In this document: one piece after another, positions 52,054 through 59,582 of the stretch
Layout of the letters: every line of letters begins with the position of its first letter
How positions within the stretch are numbered: position 1 is the stretch's first letter
Assembly (NCBI GenBank): GCA_031271405.1
Contig: JAISVT010000023.1
Span: 1-64,000, forward strand
Source of the DNA: Candidatus Endomicrobium macrotermitis
Lineage (GTDB): Bacteria > Elusimicrobiota > Endomicrobiia > Endomicrobiales > Endomicrobiaceae
Direction of reading: 5' to 3'
Length of the DNA stretch: 64,000 nucleotides
The notes under the pieces: generated by a model
Told to the model about the DNA's origin: nothing
What the model saw: the letters and a program-made list of their open reading frames with translations, nothing else
The model's database searches: none
Made by a program: the position numbers and the translations under genes

Positions 52054-52638
52054 TCAATCGAATAATTCCGGCTCTATCGAATCGATGCCTTTTCTGTACA
52101 TATTCTTAAATATGTATTTCGCTACGGAAACCATTGTCAGCACGTCTGCCATCGCCCTGTGTTTTATATCCGCTTCAACGCCTATGGCCGCGGCAATGTT
52201 TCCCAAAACGTTGGAATCGAAAGAAAAATACTGCCTTGCAAGTTTTAAAGTGTCTATATAACGCGCGCCTTTTAAAATAATTCCGCTTTCTTTGAGTTCT
52301 TTGGATACAAAAGTCAAATCGAATTTGGCGTTATGGCAAACAAGCGTTCCCGTTCCTATAAAATCCGATATGTCTTTTGCTATGTCTTTAAACCGCGGAG
52401 AATTTAAAACCATATTATCGTATATCGAATGGATTTTTGAGCATTCCGAAGGAATGGGCTGCCCGGGGTTTACAAGGCTCTCATATCTTTCTTCAACGCC
52501 GCTTTTGAGTTTAAGCATTGCAATTTCAACTATTTTCGCGCCTTTCGAACAGTCAAGCCCGGTAGTTTCGATATCTAAAAACACCAAATCGTCCGGAGAT
52601 TTGGTATGTAAAATTTTGGAATCCGTATAATCTGTCAT
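52054..52638 (-). CDS. DEDDh-family 3'-5' exonuclease (DnaQ/PolC-like)
   Basis: The 194-residue protein has Exo I (VFLDIETTGLD), Exo II (VCHNAKFDLTF) and Exo III (HRAMADVLTM) motifs of the DnaQ-type exonucleases. Such stand-alone enzymes proofread for DNA polymerase III or act in other DNA/RNA trimming. A closing extension FKNMYRKGIDSIEPELFD is not assigned. It lies 29 bases upstream of the nitroreductase gene and is probably cotranscribed with it. Confidence 0.9.
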   Translation of the reverse strand: MTDYTDSKILHTKSPDDLVFLDIETTGLDCSKGAKIVEIAMLKLKSGVEERYESLVNPGQPIPSECSKIHSIYDNMVLNSPRFKDIAKDISDFIGTGTLVCHNAKFDLTFVSKELKESGIILKGARYIDTLKLARQYFSFDSNVLGNIAAAIGVEADIKHRAMADVLTMVSVAKYIFKNMYRKGIDSIEPELFD

Positions 52639-52652
52639 AGTCCGCGCCCGTA

Positions 52653-52682
52653 TTGTTTTTTTATAATCTATAATTATATAAT
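52653..52682 (+). promoter_or_regulatory. Candidate promoter of the small barrel protein
   Basis: TTGTTT (52653-52658), an 18-base spacer and TATAAT (52677-52682). Other TATAAT copies at 52662 and 52669 make the exact start uncertain. Confidence 0.4.
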
Positions 52683-52717
52683 AAATATGCAGTTTTATAA
52701 AATAACCGGGGGTTAAA

Positions 52718-53284
52718 ATGAAAAAGTTTTTAGCGGTTTTGGCTTTGATCTGCCTTTCTTCAACAGCGGTTTTTGCGGCAATGGATACGGATCAGGAATT
52801 TATAGTTAAAGCGGGAATACAGCCGCAGAGTTCTATGTCCGTAAACGGCAAGACCGAAGATGCCAATATAGGAATTACCGCGGGATTCGAATATTTCAAA
52901 TACTTAAATAACATTGTGGCTGTCGGCGCAGGCGCTTCTTACGATTTGCCCAGAAAATTCAAAAGCAATACCTCCGGCGGTTCCGTTTCTTTTCTTCCTA
53001 TGTCTGTAGCAATAAAAGCCCGCACGCCGCTTCACGGGCTTGAAAACAATTACCCTTTTATAGTAGGCAGGCTGGGGTTTTCGGCATTTATGAATAACGC
53101 GAACTGGATTAAATCTTCAAGCGGCGGGCTTTATTACTCCATAGGAGTAGGCGTAAGCATAAGCAATCTTGTAATAGAAGCCGCTTACGGCGCAAGCAAA
53201 TTTTCTTATAATGACCCGTCTGAACAAAGCTTTGACGGAACATATTCTACAATCTCCCTTACCGCAGGGTTTAAGTTCGAATAA
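52718..53284 (+). CDS. Small outer-membrane beta-barrel protein
   Basis: The 188-residue protein has a signal peptide (MKKFLAVLALICLSSTAVFA) and an eight-stranded-barrel-like pattern (FIVKAGIQP, IGITAGFEYFKY, IVAVGAGASYDL, FIVGRLGFSAF, GLYYSIGVGVSIS, LVIEAAYGAS, STISLTAGFKFE). It resembles OmpA-like/OmpW-like transmembrane barrels without an attached domain. CCGGGGG lies just upstream of the ATG, and a terminator follows. Function unknown. Confidence 0.78.
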   Translation: MKKFLAVLALICLSSTAVFAAMDTDQEFIVKAGIQPQSSMSVNGKTEDANIGITAGFEYFKYLNNIVAVGAGASYDLPRKFKSNTSGGSVSFLPMSVAIKARTPLHGLENNYPFIVGRLGFSAFMNNANWIKSSSGGLYYSIGVGVSISNLVIEAAYGASKFSYNDPSEQSFDGTYSTISLTAGFKFE

Positions 53285-53305
53285 AGTAATTATACAAGTG
53301 CAAAT

Positions 53306-53349
53306 AAAACAGGGCATAAGACTTTTGTTACGCCCTGTTTTGTTTTTTC
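53306..53349 (+). terminator. Intrinsic terminator of the barrel gene
   Basis: AAAACAGGGC pairs with GCCCTGTTTT across a 16-base loop, followed by a T-run. Confidence 0.85.
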
Positions 53350-53381
53350 TAAAAAACACAAAAAACTTTAGGCCTGTTCGC

Positions 53382-53795
53382 TTAATAGGTTATAAAGGGC
53401 TTTAGTTTTTTTAACAACTTTAGCCTATTTTTATTCTTTAAATAGCATTCCCAAACCCGAATTACTTGCCATCCCTTACTTTTAAGATTTTCAGATACTT
53501 CTTTATCTCTTTTCTTGTTGCGAAGTCTTTTAGATGTCCAGTATTGGTTGTTATCTTTGGGAGTGATATTTCTGCATTTATGTCCGTGCCAAAAACATCC
53601 GTCTACAAACATTGCGATTTTTCTTTCTATGAATACAAAATCTGGCTTTCCCTCTATCTTACAACCTCTACGCCAACCGGTAATATCGTTTTCTTTAAAT
53701 ATCTCTATTAGTTTTAACTCCGTAGATTTATTTTTTTCAGATTTTACTCTTCGCATTATATCAGAACGCTTTACTTTATCAAAAATATCGCTCAT
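53382..53795 (-). CDS. vsr: Very-short-patch mismatch repair endonuclease
   Basis: Vsr nicks T:G mismatches that arise when 5-methylcytosine deaminates, and accompanies 5mC methyltransferases. The 137-residue protein has DIMRRVKSEKNKSTELKL, GKPDFVFIERKIAMFVDGCFWHGHKC (catalytic Asp and His/Cys metal region) and a C-terminal KGWQVIRVWECYLK. It overlaps the upstream putative endonuclease gene by four bases. The codon usage is visibly more AT-rich than the flanks. Confidence 0.94.
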   Translation of the reverse strand: MSDIFDKVKRSDIMRRVKSEKNKSTELKLIEIFKENDITGWRRGCKIEGKPDFVFIERKIAMFVDGCFWHGHKCRNITPKDNNQYWTSKRLRNKKRDKEVSENLKSKGWQVIRVWECYLKNKNRLKLLKKLKPFITY

Positions 53796-54526
53796 ATAGC
53801 GTATTCCGCCAATTTTACTGGTTCCAATAAATCTATAATACGATGGACTTTTAATTTTAGTTGAATATTATTACCTGGATGCCGAATATTAGTTTTGGGA
53901 ATATCTTTGCTTAAAGAACCATTACCGCCTTTTCTTTGAAATGCCACACAACATCCAATATTAAAACCGCCCTTCGTAAAAACTATATTAGTCGGCAAAC
54001 TATTTAAAACATCTTTCATTGCGTATATTTTAACTACGGAAGTATCTCTATTATAAAGGACCAGAATTTCACGACTAGGATTGTTTGCAAATCCATACTT
54101 CAATATTCCTTTTGCATTTTTAGCGAAAAATACACCCCATTTTTCTTGTTGTTCTTGTGAAAATAAAACATTCCTAGTATTTTTAGACTTGGCAACGATA
54201 ATATTTTCCAACTCTACTTTCTCCCGTTGCCCAAGTGCAAAATCGTCACAAAATTTAGATACGCTTGTTCTCGTTAATTGATTAAACCCTACGTTATCCC
54301 TAAATCCTTTCACATTAGCATCTATATAGTGCCCACAAGTGAAATTTATTCTAACATCTGATTTATCTCCGTAAATACCGCCGCCGGCCGTATTAGATAA
54401 TGAACCTTGAATATTAAACTTATTTTTCATTTTTTCAATAACAGCGGGATGGTCAATAATACTATTCTTAATTAAAATTTCTATATTCATTCCTGCAAAA
54501 GCGTTTTTATTATTTTTGTTTTTCAT
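53792..54526 (-). CDS. Putative type II restriction endonuclease
   Basis: The 244-residue protein lies between a 5mC methyltransferase (one-base gap) and vsr (four-base overlap), a standard place for the endonuclease. It contains GDKSDVRINF followed by HYIDANVKGF, which could be a PD-(D/E)xK-type core (Asp, then xxK), and RTSVSKF and RHPGNNIQLKLKVHRIIDLL, patterns often seen in restriction enzymes. I cannot name the specificity. No significant membrane or signal segment is present. The call rests mainly on context plus these motifs. Confidence 0.72.
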   Translation of the reverse strand: MKNKNNKNAFAGMNIEILIKNSIIDHPAVIEKMKNKFNIQGSLSNTAGGGIYGDKSDVRINFTCGHYIDANVKGFRDNVGFNQLTRTSVSKFCDDFALGQREKVELENIIVAKSKNTRNVLFSQEQQEKWGVFFAKNAKGILKYGFANNPSREILVLYNRDTSVVKIYAMKDVLNSLPTNIVFTKGGFNIGCCVAFQRKGGNGSLSKDIPKTNIRHPGNNIQLKLKVHRIIDLLEPVKLAEYAI

Positions 54527-54527
54527 T

Positions 54528-55475
54528 TTATTTTACCTTTATACTGTCATATACATAACCAATCATTTCAGGAACAACGGCATTTCCAAGTTGCTGATAA
54601 CCTTGCATTCCATCGCTAACAAAATGCCTTGTGGGAAAGCCCATAACTTTTTTGCATTCATTTACAGTTAAACGCCTTATCCCCTGCTTTGTATTATATA
54701 ATCCTGTTCTTGCTCCAACGCCCCCGCCATATGCAGATTGAGTTATCGCATGTCCTTTAGGACTATAAATTCTTTCCCCTTGCCCTCCTTTGTTTACAAT
54801 GCCAACACGAATAGGTTCTAATTTATTTTTAATTTCTTTCTCATTTTTTAATATCTGTATATCATTACGATTAATTATAAAATCTTTATCAACTTCTTTT
54901 TCTAAAACATCCTCTAAAAATACTTTTTTTCTACTTTCTTTTGGCGGTGCGTAATCTAAAGTCTGCTTACAGCATTTTTTCATATCCTTTCTTAAAGCTA
55001 CAAAATAAACGCGTTCTCTTGCCTGCGGGATGCCGAAATACGATGCGTTTAACACATGTTTATGCAGATTGTAACCGCTTTCGTCTAATTTTGTTTCTAT
55101 CGTATTTATAACATTGCCGTTATCAATAGTCAGTATGTTTTTAACGTTTTCCAGAAGTAATATGTATGGTTTATGAAATTCTGCTATTCTTTGTATTTCA
55201 TAAAACAGTCTCCCTCTCGGATCAGAAGTTCCACCCTGTTTACCCGATATGCTAAAAGGCTGACAGGGAAAACCTGCGCATAAAATATCGTGTTTAGGAA
55301 TTTTATTTGCCGGAATTTCCGTTATATCGCCGGCAGGTTTTTCGCCAAAATTCTTTTTATATATATCTTGAGCATACGGGTCTATGTCGCTTGAAAAAAC
55401 ACATTCTAAACCCCTCTTTTCCAATGCAATCCTAAACCCTCCAATACCACAAAACAAATCAACAAATTTATGCAT
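54528..55475 (-). CDS. DNA (cytosine-5-)-methyltransferase
   Basis: The 315-residue enzyme has the ordered motifs of C5 methyltransferases: I (FVDLFCGIGGFRIAL), IV (GFPCQPFSISG, catalytic Cys about 70), VI (LLENVKNIL), VIII (QARERVYFVA), and IX/X (RRLTVNECKKVMGFP, QLGNAVVPEMIG). The target-recognition region is between about 200 and 250. With the next two genes it forms a type II restriction-modification operon with Vsr. AGGGAGG precedes the ATG, and a structured leader with its own terminator sits 30 bases upstream, so expression may be attenuated. Confidence 0.95.
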   Translation of the reverse strand: MHKFVDLFCGIGGFRIALEKRGLECVFSSDIDPYAQDIYKKNFGEKPAGDITEIPANKIPKHDILCAGFPCQPFSISGKQGGTSDPRGRLFYEIQRIAEFHKPYILLLENVKNILTIDNGNVINTIETKLDESGYNLHKHVLNASYFGIPQARERVYFVALRKDMKKCCKQTLDYAPPKESRKKVFLEDVLEKEVDKDFIINRNDIQILKNEKEIKNKLEPIRVGIVNKGGQGERIYSPKGHAITQSAYGGGVGARTGLYNTKQGIRRLTVNECKKVMGFPTRHFVSDGMQGYQQLGNAVVPEMIGYVYDSIKVK

Positions 55476-55508
55476 TTAGCACCCTCCCTACTATTATTTC
55501 CTACAAAT

Positions 55509-55641
55509 AAAAAAGACGACCTTTTGATTTATGCGAGACCAATCCCATAAACAAAAGGTCGCCATCGGTTTCATATGCCGTCCGAAAACGGCATACTACT
55601 CCCTTTATAACTGGCGACACTTTTTTGGGTTGGTCTCGTGC
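55509..55641 (-). ncRNA. Candidate structured leader/attenuator of the restriction-modification operon
   Basis: On the minus strand, the RNA can form nested helices: P1 (GAGACCAACCC, plus 55627-55637, with GGGATTGGTCTC, plus 55535-55546, one bulged A), P2 (GTCGCCA, plus 55612-55618, with TGGCGAC, plus 55558-55564) and P3 (ATGCCGT/ACGGCAT, plus 55575-55594). The 3' half can instead form a long hairpin followed by six T residues, sharing bases with P2 and holding the P1 3' strand in its loop. Nested helix versus terminator is the layout of an attenuator or riboswitch. An antisense RNA or mobile-element remnant is an alternative. No known family is recognised. Confidence 0.5.
55514..55561 (-). 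terminator. Long intrinsic terminator upstream of the methyltransferase gene
   Basis: CGACCTTTTG with TTTATG (plus 55517-55533) pairs with CATAAA and CAAAAGGTCG (plus 55546-55561), one unpaired A. On the minus strand it is followed by TTTTTT. Confidence 0.75.
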
Positions 55642-55646
55642 TCATA

Positions 55647-55688
55647 TTACTTCAAGCCGGAGAAATGCTCTATTTTAGAAATAGCCAT
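55647..55688 (-). CDS. Possible 13-residue leader peptide
   Basis: ATG at 55688 opens MAISKIEHFSGLK and ends with TAA nine bases before the P1 5' strand of the candidate attenuator. GGTGG lies only two bases before the ATG, which is too close for a good ribosome site. I list it because position and size fit leader-peptide attenuation, but it could be chance. Confidence 0.3.
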   Translation of the reverse strand: MAISKIEHFSGLK

Positions 55689-55689
55689 T

Positions 55690-55840
55690 TCCACCAAAAA
55701 TGTGTCTATTAAATTTTATTAAGCGTCTTTCAACGCTTCACTTTATTCACAGCTCCTAATTTTTCAACAGATTCAAATTTACAGAATTTTCTTTCATTTT
55801 TCAACTAGAACCATTTATTTCCAAATGCCTTTACTTAACG
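55690..55840. other. AT-rich spacer upstream of the structured leader
   Basis: No gene is seen. A minus-strand TTGAAA, 16-base spacer and TAATAG near 55700-55730 could be the promoter of the leader and the restriction-modification operon. AAGCGT...ACGCTT forms a short hairpin near 55731-55738. Confidence 0.35.
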
Positions 55841-57181
55841 TCATAAAAACTCTTCTTCCTTATCTTCCTTATTGCCGTTGGGCACCGCGGTTTCAAGTAC
55901 TGCGGCGGACTGGTCTTCCGGCAGAGCGTCTATGTTTTTGAGTTTATTCATCATTACGTTGGCTCTTGTTCCTACCGCGTCGTCTATATTTCTTATTCCG
56001 CTTTCGAGGTTTTTCTTGACCTTTTCCAAAACGTCGTTAAATTTGCCGAACTCGGTTTTTACGGCTCCCAAAATTTTCCAAACTTCGCTTGAGCGTTTTT
56101 GAATGGACAAAGTCTTGAAACCCATCTGCAAGCTGTTTAAAAACGCGACTAAATTGGTCGGGCCTACTACGATCACCCTGTACTTATTCTGTAAATTTTC
56201 AAATAATCCGACATGGCGCAGTATTTCCGCGTAAAGCCCTTCGGTAGGCACGAAAAGAATAGCGAAATCTGTCGTTTTGGGAGGTTTGATGTATTTGTCG
56301 CTTATATCTTTTGCGCTTTTCTCTATAGCCGTTCTCAATTGTTTGGAAATAGTTTCAACGGAATCGGGATCTTTATCATAAGCTTCGACAAGGCGCTGGT
56401 AATCTTCAAGAGGAAATTTGGAATCTATCGGCAAAAAGACGGGTTCGTTGGCGTCTTTACCGGGAAGCTTGATAGAATACTCCACCACTCTTTTGTCATT
56501 ATCCGCGTCCGGATGATCGTTTTTGACATACTGTTCGGGGGATAAAAACTGCTCCAATATCGCCCCAAGATGCACTTCGCCGAAAATACCGCGGGTTTTC
56601 ACGTTTGTCAGCACTTTTTTCAGGTCGCCGACTCCGCTTGCCAGATTCGACATTTCGCCGAGCCCTTTATGAACGGCGTCAAGGCGCTCGCTTATCAATT
56701 TAAACGATTCGTTGAAGCGTTTTTCAACGCTTTCCTGTAATTTTTCATCGACAATTTTTCTCATATCCTCAAGTTTTTTGTTATTGTCGGTTTGAATGTC
56801 GGTAAGCTTTTTTTCAACGGTCTCTCTTATTTCTTTTAATTTGTCTTCCGTTTCTTTTTTAATGTTATTATGCCTGTTTATAAGATCGTCGAATTTTTGT
56901 TTGTGCAGTTCGTTAAAGTCTTTTATCGTATTCGCGAGAATTTCACCCAAACCCTTAAAAGTATTGCTAAGTTCCTCTCTGCTGATTTTGAAAGCTTCCT
57001 GGTTTTCGTTTCTGTTCCTGCTGAACTCATTCCTGATCAAAGAATCCATGCGCTCAACGGCTATTGAAAACTTTGCCAATTCGTTCTCATCCACTTTAGC
57101 TTTCTTAAAAATCGTGATAAGAAGCACGGTAATAACAAGAACAGCCACGGAACTCAGCAAAATCATCTCAAGTACGCTCAT
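55841..57181 (-). CDS. rmuC: RmuC-family DNA recombination protein
   Basis: The 446-residue protein has an N-terminal membrane segment (MILLSSVAVLVITVLLITIF), a long coiled coil (about 30-190), and the RmuC domain with NVKTRGIFGEVHLGAILEQFLSPEQY, LPIDSKFPLEDYQRLVEAYD, FAILFVPTEGLYAEIL and GPTNLVAFLNSLQMGF. RmuC limits inversion and other rearrangements at small inverted repeats, notable in a genome with many such repeats. The start at 57181 is preferred because GGGGGA lies just upstream; the in-frame extension to 57346 overlaps the CDF gene. Confidence 0.93.
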   Translation of the reverse strand: MSVLEMILLSSVAVLVITVLLITIFKKAKVDENELAKFSIAVERMDSLIRNEFSRNRNENQEAFKISREELSNTFKGLGEILANTIKDFNELHKQKFDDLINRHNNIKKETEDKLKEIRETVEKKLTDIQTDNNKKLEDMRKIVDEKLQESVEKRFNESFKLISERLDAVHKGLGEMSNLASGVGDLKKVLTNVKTRGIFGEVHLGAILEQFLSPEQYVKNDHPDADNDKRVVEYSIKLPGKDANEPVFLPIDSKFPLEDYQRLVEAYDKDPDSVETISKQLRTAIEKSAKDISDKYIKPPKTTDFAILFVPTEGLYAEILRHVGLFENLQNKYRVIVVGPTNLVAFLNSLQMGFKTLSIQKRSSEVWKILGAVKTEFGKFNDVLEKVKKNLESGIRNIDDAVGTRANVMMNKLKNIDALPEDQSAAVLETAVPNGNKEDKEEEFL

Positions 57182-57197
57182 GTACGTCCCCCCGTTT

Positions 57198-58151
57198 TTA
57201 TATATTTTCCTGCTTACTGTATTTGTTAAGGCACCCGTCCCGGCATTTCGGCGTGCAGGTATGATCGCACGGCTCCACGTGAATATTGACAAGAACGATT
57301 TCAAGTTTTTCGGCGATTTGCCCGTCAATTTTTCTTGTGATCTCATGCGACTGCAAAACCGTCATTTCGGGATCTACAAGAATATGCACTTCGACAAAGC
57401 GTTTATTTCCGGATTTTCTGGTTTTCAAATCGTGATAGCCGCAAATAATGCCTTTATGCGAACGCAGCGCGTCTTCGACAAACGCGACTTCCTCATGCGA
57501 CAGGCTCGCGTCAAACAAATCTTTAGCGGACTTTACCGTAAGCTTGTAAGCCGCTCTTATAATCATAAAAGCCACGACAAGGGCGGCCGCCGGGTCTATC
57601 CAGCTTACGTTCATATCCGGAAACGACAACTTTAAAAACATCATAACGGAAAGAGCGGCCATTACTCCGGCCGACGTATATACGTCGGCGCGCAAATGCC
57701 ACGCGTCCGCTTCCAGCGCCAAAGAATCCGCCTGCTTTGCGACTTTAAAAAGCTTCAAAGAAACGCAGTAATTGACAACCGCCGCGAAAAGCATTATCAA
57801 AACGCCGACCAGCGGAGTTTTTATGTCCCTGGGATTGAGAAGCCTTTCCAAAGATTCGTAAAAAATATATATCGCTGCGGCAAAAATCAAAAGGGCTTCT
57901 ATGGTTCCGGAAATATTTTCATACTTACCGTGCCCGTAAGGATGTTCGTCGTCAGCCGGAACAGACGATTTTTTCACCGCAAAAACAGCTATCAAAGAAG
58001 CGATTAAATCTATGCAGGAATGCACCGCTTCGGATATTATCGAAACCGAGCCTATAATAATGCCTACGGCAAATTTCAACGCCGTAAGGACGGAATTTGA
58101 AAAAACCGACAAATGCGCCGTTTTTAACGCCCGTTTTTCCAATTCTGTCAT
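57198..58151 (-). CDS. Cation diffusion facilitator (CDF) transporter
   Basis: The 317-residue protein has six membrane segments (starting SVFSNSVLTALKFAVGIIIGSVSIISEAVHSCIDLIASL, with the metal-site Asp in CIDL and HPYGHGKYE) and a cytoplasmic C-terminal domain (HDLKTRKSGNKRFVEVHILVDPEMTVLQSHEITRKIDGQI). CDF proteins export Zn(II), Fe(II), Mn(II) or related ions in exchange for protons. The tail carries CDHTCTPKCRDGC, a Cys-rich metal-binding extension not found in all members. GGAG precedes the ATG. Ion specificity cannot be read from sequence. Confidence 0.92.
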   Translation of the reverse strand: MTELEKRALKTAHLSVFSNSVLTALKFAVGIIIGSVSIISEAVHSCIDLIASLIAVFAVKKSSVPADDEHPYGHGKYENISGTIEALLIFAAAIYIFYESLERLLNPRDIKTPLVGVLIMLFAAVVNYCVSLKLFKVAKQADSLALEADAWHLRADVYTSAGVMAALSVMMFLKLSFPDMNVSWIDPAAALVVAFMIIRAAYKLTVKSAKDLFDASLSHEEVAFVEDALRSHKGIICGYHDLKTRKSGNKRFVEVHILVDPEMTVLQSHEITRKIDGQIAEKLEIVLVNIHVEPCDHTCTPKCRDGCLNKYSKQENI

Positions 58152-58168
58152 TTTTCTCCTTCGGCTTA

Positions 58169-59047
58169 TTATTTTGTTTCGATTTTTTCCAATTCCGCAA
58201 TTGCCGCTCCGATCGGAATTTTTACCTTAAGATATACCGGGATTTTTCTTCCGTCATCCGTGACCCATACGAGCATCCGCCCTGAAGTTTTCATTATCCC
58301 CGCGTTTTCCCTGACAAACGGCTCGAGAACAAGACAATCGAACTCGCCGGCAAAAACTTTTATTTTTTCTTTTCTTACGACGTTTACCGCCAAAGGCCAT
58401 GACATATCGCCGGAATGCGCTTCCAAAGTATATCTGTCTCCGATGTTTAAATCAAGGGTTCTGATATAATACAAAGCCGTTAAAACGTCCTGAACGTAGT
58501 CGGGCGTTATGCCCATTTGCATTTTTCCGTTATCGTAAAGCCTGTACGTTTTTTCTACGGGATCAAACTCCAGCGTTTCGCGTTTTTTCCACCCGCCTTC
58601 GCTGATGTTGGAAACAAACCTCAAAGACGACATGCTTTTCTCGTCTATCCACGCTTCGTTCGTATCGCGGACTTTGAAAACTTCGTCAAAAAACGGCTTC
58701 GTTTTGGCGGAGGAATATATGTGATGCGCGCGCCGGCCGTATATACTGTTAAAACCTCTTAATTCCAAAGTCGCCTGGCCTACCGATATGACCTGCCATT
58801 TTACGTCGTAAGTAAGTTTTTCAAATTCCGGAAGGGACCTGTATTTATGTTCGCGCCACGAAAAAGAATTTTTGTTTGACTGAAGTTTCGCCCTCTCTTC
58901 TTTGAGTTTTTCCGCTACGAAAGAACGGGAAGAACCGTAAATATCGGGAGTCGAAAGAACCGCGTATAAAAAAACGGCGCAGAACAGCAGGGGAAATTTT
59001 CCGCGTACGGCAATTTTTTTATAATGCCTGTTTGTCTTTGGCGTCAT
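58169..59047 (-). CDS. DUF3108 secreted protein
   Basis: The 292-residue protein has a signal or membrane segment (FPLLFCAVFLYAVLST, about 18-33) and a DUF3108 (PF11306) domain: EKLTYDVKWQVISVGQATLELRG, AHHIYSSAKTKPFFDEVFKVRDTNEAWID, EGGWKKRETLEFDP, GITPDYVQDVLTALYYIRTLDLNIGDRYTL. Members are periplasmic or outer-membrane-associated proteins of unknown role. Its 5' end overlaps the gmhB-like gene by 29 bases, placing it at the end of the LPS operon. Confidence 0.85.
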   Translation of the reverse strand: MTPKTNRHYKKIAVRGKFPLLFCAVFLYAVLSTPDIYGSSRSFVAEKLKEERAKLQSNKNSFSWREHKYRSLPEFEKLTYDVKWQVISVGQATLELRGFNSIYGRRAHHIYSSAKTKPFFDEVFKVRDTNEAWIDEKSMSSLRFVSNISEGGWKKRETLEFDPVEKTYRLYDNGKMQMGITPDYVQDVLTALYYIRTLDLNIGDRYTLEAHSGDMSWPLAVNVVRKEKIKVFAGEFDCLVLEPFVRENAGIMKTSGRMLVWVTDDGRKIPVYLKVKIPIGAAIAELEKIETK

Positions 59048-59582
59048 TGATTATAAACCCCGCGGCCTGTTTTAAAGTCCTGAATACGCCCGAAGGCTTT
59101 ATTTTTTCATTTTTGACTTTTAAAAACTGTTTTTTTCCGTGACCGGTCAGCACCAAAACGCCTTTTCCGCCGAAATTGCTTCCCAAAACGTAATCCCTCA
59201 CGCTGTCGCCGACAGTGTAAGACTTTTTTAAATCTATATTGTGTTCTTTTGCCGCGCGCAGGGCCATTCCGGTCTTGGGTTTTCTGCAGCCGCATTTATC
59301 TTCGTCTATGTGCGGGCAGTAATACAGCCCGTCGATTTTCGCGCCGTTCTCTTTGAGAAGAAACAAAAACTTTTTATGTATTTTATCCAAATCTTTTTCA
59401 GTAAACATCCCTCTGCCTATCCCGGACTGGTTTGTGACCACGATAATTTTAAAGCCCGCTTTGCGCAGCCTGTTTATGCTGTCTGCGGCATAAGAATACA
59501 GTTTCACCTGCTGCGGCGAACTCAAATAATTTTTATCGAAAATAATCGTCCCGTCGCGGTCTAAAAAAACCGCCGGCGTCAT
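59019..59582 (-). CDS. gmhB: HAD-family D-glycero-D-manno-heptose 1,7-bisphosphate phosphatase-like protein
   Basis: The 187-residue protein has AVFLDRDGTII (nucleophile and acid Asp), VVTNQSGIGRG, the zinc-binding CPHIDEDKCGCRKPKTG loop (CxH...CxC) and VGDSVRDYVLGSNF, all typical of GmhB, which acts in heptose precursor synthesis for LPS. The start at 59582 is preferred because the ATG overlaps the lpxK stop (ATGA). No other heptose genes are in the window, so the substrate is inferred. Confidence 0.9.
   Translation of the reverse strand: MTPAVFLDRDGTIIFDKNYLSSPQQVKLYSYAADSINRLRKAGFKIIVVTNQSGIGRGMFTEKDLDKIHKKFLFLLKENGAKIDGLYYCPHIDEDKCGCRKPKTGMALRAAKEHNIDLKKSYTVGDSVRDYVLGSNFGGKGVLVLTGHGKKQFLKVKNEKIKPSGVFRTLKQAAGFIINDAKDKQAL

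Noticed and set aside
55509-55700. tmRNA, 6S RNA, or tracrRNA for a Cas9 system
   Set aside because: No tRNA-like ends or tag reading frame for tmRNA, no typical long bulged rod for 6S, and no cas gene or repeat array nearby.
55531-55722. A 63-codon plus-strand frame across the structured leader
   Set aside because: It lacks a ribosome site and its sequence is dictated by the inverted repeats; kept only as part of the alternative antisense hypothesis.
57182-57346. N-terminal extension of rmuC overlapping the CDF gene
   Set aside because: The ribosome site GGGGGA and the membrane segment at 57181 define the start; the extension lies within the CDF coding region.
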